Shown in pieces: positions 11,276 through 21,800 of a stretch of 64,000 bases of DNA. The first letter of the stretch is position 1. The number at the start of each line of letters is the position of its first letter. The notes below the pieces were generated by a model that was not told where the DNA came from, made no database searches, and saw only the letters and a list, made by a program, of their open reading frames with translations. Made by a program: the position numbers and the translations under genes. The stretch is from Hofstenia miamia (taxonomy: Eukaryota > Xenacoelomorpha > Acoela). The stretch covers positions 216,320 to 280,319 of the forward strand of contig SCFE01000034.1 of assembly GCA_004352715.1 (NCBI GenBank). The letters are read 5' to 3'.

Positions 11276-14159
11276 TTGAATACAAAAAGAAGAACATTAT
11301 GCTACTATAAATTAATTCAATATTCTCCTATCAACAACAAAAACATCTTCATCGTGTTTATCAGCTTTAAAAAATTACTAAGTATCTCAATATTTTTCTT
11401 CTTATTATTAATTCTTCATGGCATTGAAAAGAACCCTGGTCCGATTTTAGATTACGATATTTATTTCGAAAGATTGAATTCAAAAATAGCACTATTAACT
11501 ATGTGCATATAAATTTTCAAAACCGGTCAAAGAAAAATTTTGAATTTAAGCAATTTATGTCCAATTTTAAAAATGATGTTATTCTAGGAATTTCGGAAAC
11601 CTGGTTGTCGAACAAAGACTTTGATAATTGTTGGTCATTCAATAAATCATTTTGTTTGTTTAGAAAAGATAGGCAAACTAATAATCTATTAGGAAAATCG
11701 AGTGGTGGAGGAGTATCATTATTAATACCAAAAATTTTCAAACCTAAATTACGCGAAGATATAAATTATGGCGACGTATCTAAATTTGAAAGCTTGTGGG
11801 TAGAAATATCAAATCCTTTAAAAAATGCTACATATAAAAAACAACTGATAAATGTTTCTTATATAAAAATTCGAATTATTTCATTGAGCAATTGGAATAT
11901 GAATTGGTTCTAGCTGTTTCTGAAAATAAAGACATTGTTTTAATGGGAGGCTACAACATTAATTATTTGGACCAAAAAGAACGAGATAAAATTGACATTT
12001 TACTAAATATGTTTAATCTGAATATTTTCAATATAATTACGCCGTCAAGGGTCACTGCAACGAGTAGCACGCTTATTGATTACTTCATAATATCAGATAA
12101 TGATTTTTCAAAACTTACATATTTTACTGCTGAATGTCCGTTCTCCGATCATTGCATTACTTCTATTAGCTTTATAAAAATGAAACCAGTAAATTCAATA
12201 GTTAGGAAATGTACCACAATTCGGGGAAAAATAATCATGATGTTGAAAAACTAAAATTATCGCTGACTAGAAAATTGGCATGAAGTGTATTATGCACAAG
12301 ATACTAATTCTATGATAGAAAATTTTATTTCAATCTTTGAAAAACACCTTAATATTTTCTGTCCAGAAAAGAAGATCTTACTTAACAAAAATTTTAAAAA
12401 TTCTTCCGATAAATATAACAAATCTAAACCTTGGTTAACTGATTTATGCAAAAATTGATTATTGAAAAGAATAACGCGCAAAAAATTGATTATTGAAAAG
12501 AACAACGCTTTTAAAAATTTCTCATTGACAAAATCTAGCGAAGATTTCTTAGCTTATAAAAAAGCAAGAAATTTATCAAATATTGAAAATCGTAAATCTT
12601 TTAATAAATATATAAAAATGAATTCAAAATTTTACCAAACCAAAAGTCCAAATTGAAGCTCATTCATGAGATTGCTAACACTCCAAAATCTAAATCTACA
12701 ATCATTGAGGAGATTAGAGACTCGGATGGGAACACATTTACAAATGATTGTGACATTACTAATGTACTAAACGAAACATTTGTTAACTTGGGAAAATTTA
12801 AAGGAGCCTATATCAAATATCAATCACCAAATATTAATAAAAAATACCCCAATTCATTTTTCGTTTTTCTACTACGTACGAAATGATTAAAGCAATTAAT
12901 AAAATAAAACCCAATAAAACTAGTGGTCCATCTAAAATTCCTTCCTGGATATTAAAAGCAACTGCCTCCATAATTGATGAACCTTTAAATTTCATCTTCA
13001 ATGAATCCTTAAAACAAAACAACTTTCCAAATTGTTTGAAACAAGAATATATTACTCCGGTTTTCAAAAAGAAAGATGTAACTTTAGCTATTAATTATAG
13101 GCCGATCTCAATTACTTCGCCAATAAGTAAAATTTTCGAACGACTCTTACATAATCAAATTAGTGACCACTTTTCAAAACACCAATTAATGTCAAAAACA
13201 CAATTTGGTTTCCGCAAAAATTTTTCAACTAATGATGCTCTTTTGTATGGTACCGAAAATTGGCGATCATCTCTTGACTCTGACCAATTTGTTGCAGTGA
13301 CCTGTCTCGATCTTTCAAAAGCTTTTGACTCTATTAATCACGATATCTTATATATGAAATTAGAAAAGCTAGGATTTTCGTTAAATTAATATCAAGTTAT
13401 CTAACAGAATTCAGTGCGTCAAATTAAATAATACGTTCGCTAATTTGCTATTTATAAAAAACGGAGAACCGCAAGGTACCATTCTTGGACCGCTACTTTT
13501 TAACATATACGTAAACGACATGCAGCAACATACGAATTGTCAATTGATTCCATACGCCGATGATACATGCATTTTTAGTGGAAATACATTCTTAAATCAG
13601 CAATAAATAATGTAGAACAAAATTGTGAAAAATTGATTAAATATTTTAACATGCACAAACTAAACAACAACTGTAAAAAACTGAATTTTGCATCTTTAAT
13701 CCTCAGGGAAAAAGTGTATTACTACCAAATTTTTCACTTACTTTTAATAACGCCTCAATCTCCCCTAAAGAATCCTTCAAATATCTAGGCATAATTATTG
13801 ACTCAAAATTAACATACAAGCTGCAAGTAAAAGAAATTTTAAAGCGCATGGCAATGAGTATTAAAACAATATCACACGTAGCTAAGCATTTACCCTCTCC
13901 CAAAATGATTCAATTATTTCATGGTTTAGTCATGAGTCATCTTAATTATACAAATACACTTTTTTCAAGTTTAAATGAATCATTAGTAAAAAAACTTACA
14001 ATACAATTAAAAGGGGCATTGAATGTTTGTCAGAAAAACTCCTCCAAAACAAGAAATTACATTTTGTCATCCTTGCTGTTTCCAAATCAACTTTTTATTT
14101 TTAATATTTTGATAAAGTTTTTTAAAATAACAAATCAATTACCTCCTTATAATGGTTAG
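11276..14159 (+). pseudogene. LINE ORF: 2A-like leader, endonuclease, reverse transcriptase
   Basis: The reading shifts frame at least five times. Leader (11276-11512): hydrophobic run followed by GIEKNPGP. Endonuclease (11503-12254): ISETWL (catalytic Glu), DRQTNNLLGKSSGGGVSLLI, then GGYNINYL where functional enzymes have GDFN, so the catalytic Asp is lost, then LIDYFIIS and FSDHCI (the SDH motif). Reverse transcriptase (12883-13389 and on): INKIKPNKTSGPSKIP, NYRPISITSPISKIFERLL, TQFGFRKNFSTNDAL, LDLSKAFDSINH (motif A Asp kept), then in another frame GEPQGTILGPLLFNIYVNDM (motif B) and PYADDT (motif C, about 13549-13566). The C-terminal thumb region continues to 14159. It is a dead copy that once encoded an EN+RT polyprotein. 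Confidence 0.8.
11420..11443 (+). other. 2A-like ribosome-skipping motif in LINE leader
   Basis: Encodes GIEKNPGP; the consensus is D(V/I)ExNPGP, so only the first Asp differs. It lies immediately after a strongly hydrophobic, signal-peptide-like run (SISIFFFLLLIL). 2A-like peptides are known near the N-termini of some CR1/L2-type LINEs. Confidence 0.65.
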
Positions 14160-14931
14160 GATTCAAATTTTACAATAAAGATTATACAATAACGCGCAAT
14201 TAATTTCCATAGCCTGAACAGAATAGATTTTGTAGTCTTGTTATTTTTTTGTAAATATTATAGTTATTTGTTATCATTTTTGACGCTATTCAGATAATAA
14301 CCAGTCTTGTACTTGAAAATATTATCTGAATAAAAATATCTTATCTTATCTTGCCTACAATTGGATTGCTGCTCTTCAAAGTTTACTATCAATAAAATAA
14401 ATGCTCTGTACACTGCTCTGTTTGATCATCAAAAATACAAATTTTCTGAATTTAAAAGATGTGCATTATTTCGTATAGCTGGATATGTAACGTACAAGGA
14501 ATCGCTTGAGAGTGATGTTTGGGTTGAGATTGAAAATTGTACAGAGTTAATTTCTAAAGGTAAACTAATGTATCCGTTAAAAGTTTTCTTTCCTTTTTCA
14601 GAAGTCTGTTGTTTTTTCAAAAATTTAAAGACAGTCAACAGTGTTCTACCTGATTATCAAGAATTTTTCAATGTATTGCTGAAATTTTTTCTTAGCGCAA
14701 AACGTTCATAATAATAGTTTTACACGATGATTACCGGTATCAAACTGTTTTTTGAAGGGAATGGTAGAAAAAGCAAGTGCCATGTTCAAAGCTGGCAAAG
14801 TTACTAGGAATCGCCTAAAGTGAAAATTTGGAGCAAATTAAAATTTGTATTTTGAGTGCTAAATAAATTACATGGAATGTTTTTCTAAGTTCATATTTTT
14901 AGTAAAATTTTTTAGTGTTTTAAACTTTACT

Positions 14932-14997
14932 ATTTTTCAGCCTATTGAAAATTACACACAAATCCGTTGGTTGGCAGTCCTGTATTAACTGTCCTTG
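14932..14997 (-). repeat. Right terminal inverted repeat of P-type element
   Basis: Reverse complement of 9402-9462 with a few mismatches; followed by the CAACTAGCA duplication. Confidence 0.85.
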
Positions 14998-15025
14998 CAA
15001 CTAGCATTATAAAACCCCTTTCTCT

Positions 15026-15027
<2 letters not shown>

Positions 15028-15064
<37 letters not shown>
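15028..15064. repeat. (TA)n microsatellite
   Basis: Uninterrupted TA tract starting 21 bp beyond the right target duplication of the P-type element. Confidence 0.95.
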
Positions 15065-15067
<3 letters not shown>

Positions 15068-15589
15068 AAGAAAGCTAATTTTCAAAACACATTTATTGAG
15101 AAATCTTAGTTTTATTAAATTGCGAAGCCTCATGCATTTTGATATTCCTTATATTTTTTACAACATCCTCAAAAAGATATATAACCATAGCAAAATTTAT
15201 AACAATTTCATTTTTAAATAGAATACTTTTGATATGATTTAAAATTTTTATTCTTAGCTCAATATTATTTAATAAATTGGTTTCTTGTTGACAGTCTAAC
15301 ACTACCTTAGTATTATGCTAATCAAAAACATGTAAAAGTATTATCTTAATAAGCTACAGCAACTGCTCAAACACTTGTACTGGTAGGTTTTCAAAGTTAG
15401 TAATTTTATGATGAATTACAAATCATTTCTTTCTATTTTGTTAACATATTGAACACTTTCATTTCACATTTCCTTTAAGACTAATAGCAAGTCTTGAGCG
15501 CTACCAATATATAGCATTCTAAACTAAACTAAGTATGTTTTAATTTTATCAATGTGGATTATTAAAAAAACCTTGTTTCCAAACCACAG

Positions 15590-15651
15590 TCCTTAATTCA
15601 TTAAAAGATCTCTCCGCCATCTTTAGCAAACTAGATGAAATTATTAAAGAA
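15590..15651 (+). CDS. Isolated candidate exon, weakly SNARE-like
   Basis: A 62-bp open stretch lies between a good acceptor (CAAACCACAG) and a good donor (GAA|GTGAGT). It encodes LNSLKDLSAIFSKLDEIIKE, an amphipathic helix that faintly resembles the start of a syntaxin-16-type t-SNARE motif. I found no neighbouring exon continuing it (the expected QG..DRIDYN segment is not visible), so it could be chance or a relic. Confidence 0.22.
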
Positions 15652-18524
15652 GTGAGTATATTATAGGTAGTGCGTAACTCCCCTCGAATTTCTTAGCTAA
15701 ATTTTTCTGGTTAAGAAATTGAATAGTAGACCTTATGCATTGTATTCAAAATTTCATTCAACTTGGTGTGCTTCAACGTATATACAACATTTCTCTTTAG
15801 ATAAATAGCTTGAAAACTTTGAAGAATACTACAAATAGTCTATTCATTTAAAAAGATATAGAAGATTGTATCTTAGTTACTGTATATGTAACGAACTGTT
15901 ATTGAGATAAGTAGCTAGAGCTATAAATCCTAATGAAAGTTGTTACATTCTGCAAAATTGGAAATGAATTGAAAACAAGTCTAGGATAAATGAAAATTAG
16001 TTGAGAAATACAAGATAACATATAAGTCATTTCCAGAAGCTGTAATCACTATCACTTTATACAACTGTAAAAATAATACAAAGAATTTGCAAACATGTCT
16101 TTTTCTGTAAAAAAGCATTCCCAAAAAGTTCAAAAAGTTTCTGTCTTGTATGGAATTATTAGTATTATGAAGCAGAAATCATTGCAGTCATCATTATCAT
16201 CAGGATTGAATTGCATCATCGTAAAATGTCAACAACATTGCCTATGCAATGATTTGGATCTCCAGTCATTCCCATGTTCTCTAGGATTGTCGAAAGAATA
16301 CTATACGAACAAGTCAGTAGTAAATGATTTTGCTACAAAAACTACAGTTTATATATAGGTTCATTTATTTAAACACGTGCTTCTTACAAAATATGTGCGC
16401 AACGCTTATACAAATGCAAGCATTTCCTGATTACAATTAACTGAACGTTACGTTCAAAGACATGATATTAAAATTTTGCAGAAATTTGCAAATATTGCAA
16501 GCTTTAATACAAATCATTTTGTCCTGTTTATCCAAAACATATATCGCTCTTAGCCTTAAATATAATTTTTAACAAACAAGGGAAAAATGAGGTTCAATAT
16601 AACAAATAATTCAATAAAAGTGAATGCATAGCGCTATAGATAACAAAATAAATTCGGGACACTATAACCCGACTATGACAGTGAATTTTATAAAATCTGT
16701 GATTTTTAAAAAAATCTAAATTCACGAACTAATATAGATATTCGAAATCTGAAATCATCATAGGAGATAGAAATGTCTACATTATTATTTACGTTTTAAA
16801 GTCTTGCCGGTCACGACATTGTGTAGGCGAGTCTGCGGGGCCACGACCTCTAGTTTTGCACACCTTGTGCTTGAGTTGTTTATCTACAAAAAAAGCTGAG
16901 ATTAGCTGTTGCTCCAAGGGGATTTAGACCCCTGATTCTCAGAATAATTTAAGCGAAAATTTTTTAAAAATCGAGATTTCCATTGGAATATAGTAAATTC
17001 TTTCAAGTACTTCTAAAGACAGGTGGAATTTTTATCATAAATGTTCACTATTACATTGGAGCACATTCCATTTACCAATAGATGCTTCAATATCCTTTGA
17101 TTTCTAAACTTTTTAATAGGCTTGAATAAAATTGTTTAAAAACTTAGACAAAACGCTAATGCTGTTCTCATAGAGTGAATTGCAATCAGATATGCAGAAA
17201 TAATTCTTCTATTTCTTTTCAATTTCTATGAAACTCTTTGCATGTTATGCTTTTAAAATGATATAGCAAGCACGAAAAATAACTTAGCATTCTAAAATCA
17301 AATTGCGGTGAGCGCTGGAACTATTATCTTAAGCTCTAAGTTGATTTCAGCTTCTCCTCATGCGATCTGTGTTTATATTGGTCCCTCACTGTGAAGACTT
17401 GAACTGTTTTGCTACAACATGGCACAGATGGACGTCGACAAAAATGTAGGCCCCAACCTAGCCCAAATCAAACCAGCCCATTTAAATCAAGGACAGTTCC
17501 GTCCTTGCAAAATTATGTTTTTCTATCTTATATGTGCATAATGGCGTTACTTTGCCCAACTATTTAACTATTTAAGGCTAAACTTCAGCTAGTGCTTCAT
17601 AACTAGTTTTTTCAGCAGACTGTATTATCTGTCTCTATATCAATTCACATATTATATAAGCAATTCTCTCTGCCTCTATTATTGAAAACATAGACTAAAT
17701 ACATACTTATTACTTCCTAATGAATTTATATTGAGTAAAATTCTGCACAACGTAGAACGTGCAATTGAATATTCAAAAAATTTTCATTTAAGAGACATTA
17801 AGATATTTATTTAAATGCTTACTACAATTGTAATAGAAGTTTTTGGGAAAGAAAATCCATTACATTATTGCTTGGCAATAACCGCTCTGCTAGACGTATA
17901 ATGCCATTTTCACTATTGGATATAGAAAAATCAAATACAAAACAAGATACGATATAACTGCAAAAAGTTGAGGCTTCAGATAGTGAATTAACTTTTTCAT
18001 GCATATAAGATTACAATGTACAACATTTTTTTGCAATTCCATTTTTTTGAATTGTAGTTTATATTCCTAAAAAGACAATAATGTATAAATTATTTGAGTG
18101 ACAATTAATTCCTGGTTTGGAGATTAGGTTTCAAGAGATCTTATATGCGTCAAAGGTAAAAAATCTGCAAATATTTAAATATATAATTTCTTAAAATTTC
18201 TTCGATGTCTATGATCCAGAACTTCACCATACTCACATAAAGTATGAATCAATTTCAGAATAGATTGATTTCTTATCTAAAACTTGAAGAAAATTAATAT
18301 AACACAATAAAATAATGGTGATTTTTCTATTGCATCCAATCAATAAAACAAGTTAGATGATATTTTATGCATTTGATGATGGAGCATGTAAATTGCATGC
18401 TTATATATAATGAACTAGTTGTGAAAACATATTGAAAATTTTCAATAAAATCTAAATTTTATTCTTAAACATATAAGAAACCGGTAGTCAAACCAGACAA
18501 TACATGTAGTTTTGATAAAAAAAT
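15652..18524. other. No gene supported
   Basis: AT-rich sequence. The 87-codon open frame at 16095-16358 and the 60-codon minus frame at 17822-18004 have no recognisable motif and are within chance expectation here. A mildly GC-richer patch near 16800-16950 is unidentified. Confidence 0.5.
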
Positions 18525-18847
18525 TAAGGCTAGAGTACAAAGTGCTTATAAGCAAACTCTATTTACCTGAAGACTTATTAATAAATTTGAAGAATCGTGT
18601 TTTGTTAGAAATATAAGTAACATCAATTTTTCCCAATATTATACTCTTTCCATATAAGGGCTTTCTAAACCCAAANNNNNNNNNNNNNNNNNNNNNTAAG
18701 GCTAGAGTACAAAGTGCTTATAAGCAAACTCTATTTACCTGAAGACTTATTAATAAATTTGAAGAATCGTGTTTTGTTAGAAATATAAGTAACATCAATT
18801 TTTCCCAATATTATACTCTTTCCATATAAGGGCTTTCTAAACCCAAA
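18525..18847. repeat. 151-bp duplication around a 21-N gap (assembly artefact)
   Basis: 18525-18675 and 18697-18847 are the same 151 bp (TAAGGCTAG...ACCCAAA) on either side of 21 N at 18676-18696. Identical length and sequence across a gap suggest unresolved contig overlap, not a biological repeat. Confidence 0.9.
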
Positions 18848-21800
18848 CTGTAAAAATTGCATTACTAACAGATATTACTATTTTAGTCAGTATTTGAGAG
18901 GTTGTTACCTGATATCATTACTCAAAATCATTTATTATAATTTTGATACTTATTATTCAGGAAAAGAACCTTTCTTCTTATGTGCACATGTGAAATGGAT
19001 TGAATAAATATATTTTTTGATATCTCTGTTGTTGGACTGACTATTAGCAATCCTTAGATATCTAGAAAAGCTACAGTTCATATCTATTATATCCCAATGC
19101 AGTAAGGAATTTGATTGGTATAATTTAATATCCTAAAAATATTGTTTGGTTTCTGTAGACTCATAAGTTCATATATACTACTATCACAATTTTTTGAAGT
19201 TATCTTGACAAAGAACTATAGCATTGATTTTAAAGATGCTAAAGTCTGCCAAAATCTGGCTCATTTTTGGTGGTTATTTACTAGCTATGCTACTTGTCTA
19301 AATTTGAAATAACTAACTAGATGAAGCATTATGCCTCATGAAATTAGTAGATTTTCCATATTCTTCAGTGAAACAGCATGGTTAAACAAAACAATCATTA
19401 AATGGACGAATCTGCTCAAATGTGTTCTCCTGTTATTGTGAAATTTTGGACCAAAAACTATGCCTACCCCTGAATTCTTTGCTATTTTCCAGTTAAACAT
19501 CTAGTGTTCACAGGATAAAGCGTTCTAAAACCCATGGAAAAGCAATTGATCGAAGTTATTGTGGTTTCTGGAGATAGGCCACTCAAAGTTCTATTCAGGG
19601 GATTTTAGATGCCGGGACTGAAAATTTCCTGTTTGTGACAAGACACAAGTTCAAAGTGAAAATGAAAGAGGAGACTATTCTTAACCCTGTGATGTTTTTA
19701 TATTTTAGAAAATTTTATTAGCTCATGAGTTATACATTCGTTCATCACATTTTTTGACTATTAAAATTTGCAAAAAATCGTTGGGATAGTTGGAACTAAT
19801 GTAAATAATATTGAGAGTGTTTTTGTACTGATTATAGTGTCATGTGGCTCTATGTCAATTTTAAACTCATAAGTGTAAATATTGTAGTACTTGAATACAA
19901 TTACTCACGTCCTATTTGCTTAATTATGTTTATTTGCTTAAACTTGGTATAATCAAAGGGTAAAACTGGTCATTCAATACAATTCCTAAATGTAGAATCA
20001 TATAGAAAATTTAGAATGAATATAAATAATTTTTTGTGTACAACGATTCAATATTTGCAGTGGCCTGGGCCCCTTCTAAAATACGCAAAAATGATGTAAT
20101 AAATATACATGAAGAAATTCTTTAATTTTACCTTGGGTTCTCTCTAAAGAATTTTTTGTATTCTCCTGCTTTTTTGTGTTTTCAAAATTTAGTGTATTCC
20201 TCTATAATTTCGGACTTACAATTTCAAAGGTGCCCTAAATTTCAATATATCGGTGCCCTAAATATATGACAAAGTAAAAATATATATTATATTTAAGATT
20301 CGGCAAGTCTGAAGTATCTGATTGCTCTTGATTTGTGCAAGATACTTCAAGCAAAACGAAATTTCATCCTAAAAATTAATATATATATATATATATAGGA
20401 TCTTACATTTATTTATATATTCATTCAATCCAAATTAGCATTTTAATTATAAAATTGACTGGAGTACTTTAAACAACAAAACTAATAATCGTTTATATGA
20501 TGTTCGGCAAACAAAAAATACTGAAACCTAGAGCAAAAAAACGCAATTCATAAAAAATTCAATCTGGAAACCTAATAGTTAGAAGATATTTGAATATGAA
20601 TATAGTTTATAAATTTAATTATACAGATAAAATATAAATTTTTAATAACAGTGAATTAAACTAATAATATTTTTCTTTTGCAAAATATAATTTTAATGGT
20701 TTTCAGAACAGTGAACCACTAAGAGATAAAATGTAAATGTACGTGCATCCCGAAATAACTATGGATAAATATTTCGTTGTGTTGGTGAAATTCTTGAAAA
20801 ATTTTTCTTTCAAAAGTGCAGAATTTGAAATATTATTTTCTTAATCAACAATTTTGAATATTTGGGAAACACTTTAGAACAGGCAAATCTTATTATTTCA
20901 ATTTAGAAAATTAGATATGTTTACATATATGCACTAAGAAAAAATTAAATTTTCAAGAAATACGCAAAGTTTACAGTGTAATTTCAATCAACTTAATTAG
21001 AAAGTGATCCTGTTTATCAATAGGCACAAAATTACATCTCAGGACTTTAATTCTTATGTCAAAAATACAATCTTCTAAAACATTTCAACATAAAATGTGA
21101 AATGAGGCTTTTGTGAAAATGTTAACGATAGGCTTCAGCTTCAAAATTAAACTTATTGGGTCTCTTACTGAAATATTTACTTGACACATTTGGAAGCTGA
21201 AAAAGAAAACAGATTTCACTATACTAGTAGTATATTTATTACATAATTTGTAATGAGATACAATCTGATTAAGTGCAAAAGCTGTAAAGAATTGAGTTAA
21301 TCTAAAAACAGTCAGCTAAGCTTAAATAATTAACATCTTCTAGCCAATACCAAAAATAATACCATAACAATTTTAAATCAGTTCAATAAATGTTGATATT
21401 CATAAAGTGAGAGGTAGAATAAATTATTTTGTTGAAAATACAGACCTTGAAAAGGAAAAATATGAGTTTCATTAGGCTTTGTGCAAATTGAAAATAAAGT
21501 ATTTGTGATAATTCTGTTGACGCTGATCAAAAAATAAGCAACTATATATATATNNNNNNNNNNNNNNNNNNNNNNNNNNNNNNNNNNNNNNNNNNNNNNN
21601 NNNNNNNNNNNNNNNNNNNNNNNNNNNNNNNNNNNNNNNNNNNNNNNNNNNNNNNNNNNNNNNNNNNNNNNNNNNNNNNNNNNNNNNNNNNNNNNNNNNN
21701 NATATATATATATGGGTCACAACTTCTATGTCTTGACCTTTAGAAATTCATAAATTTGATTGTGTGTAGCACAAAATAGCTTATAGCCAATTTTCACACA

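Larger units (their letters stand above)
11245..14357 (+). mobile_element. CR1/L2-type non-LTR retrotransposon nested in the P-type element
   Basis: About 3.1 kb carrying, in order, a hydrophobic N-terminus with a 2A-like motif, an AP-endonuclease domain and a reverse transcriptase. It ends in a short ATCTT tandem (TATCTTATCTTATCTTG at 14337-14353) typical of LINE tails. It splits the C-terminal coding region of the transposase, so it inserted later. The 5' boundary is approximate because no target duplication could be found. Confidence 0.75.
9580..14711 (+). pseudogene. THAP-domain P-element-type transposase, degenerate
   Basis: Recognisable pieces in order on the + strand. (1) 9580-9742: N-terminal half of a THAP zinc finger, C-x4-C (CNVYKC), then a frame slip in a poly-A run and VFGFPNDDRRLKECLKGLPN, ending at a GTAAGA donor. 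(2) 10403-10597: GVCRKHWPEFF, supplying the C-x2-H ligands and the end of the THAP fold. (3) About 10660-11090: NKTFVKFLQYC, LTPQAAKALHQTE, then KFTSDCLEGEFGVIRQ and NYLITYEQL, the conserved C-terminal block of P-type transposases. (4) 14361-14711: AGYVTYKESLE and GKLMYPLKVFFPF, also the C-terminal block. The RNase-H-like DDE core between (2) and (3) is missing, several stops are present, and a LINE separates (3) from (4). AATAAA follows at 14862-14867. No activity is expected. Confidence 0.75.
9393..15006 (+). mobile_element. P-superfamily DNA transposon, interrupted by a LINE
   Basis: Terminal inverted repeats of about 60-66 bp lie at 9402-9462 and 14932-14997, sharing GACAGTTAATACAGGACTGC and AATAGGCTGAAAA. 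The element is flanked by a 9-bp direct repeat CAACTAGCA at 9393-9401 and 14998-15006, close to the 8-bp duplication of P elements. Between the ends are pieces of a THAP-domain transposase, and a CR1/L2-like LINE (about 11245-14357) has inserted into it. Without the LINE the element would be roughly 2.5 kb, short because the catalytic core has been deleted. Confidence 0.85.

Noticed and set aside
18525-18847. Tandem 151-bp repeat as a biological duplication
   Set aside because: Identical copies abut a 21-N gap, a pattern repeated at four other gaps; treated as unmerged contig overlap.
21472-21720. ORF spanning the 148-N gap
   Set aside because: Open only because N codons are read as unknown residues.
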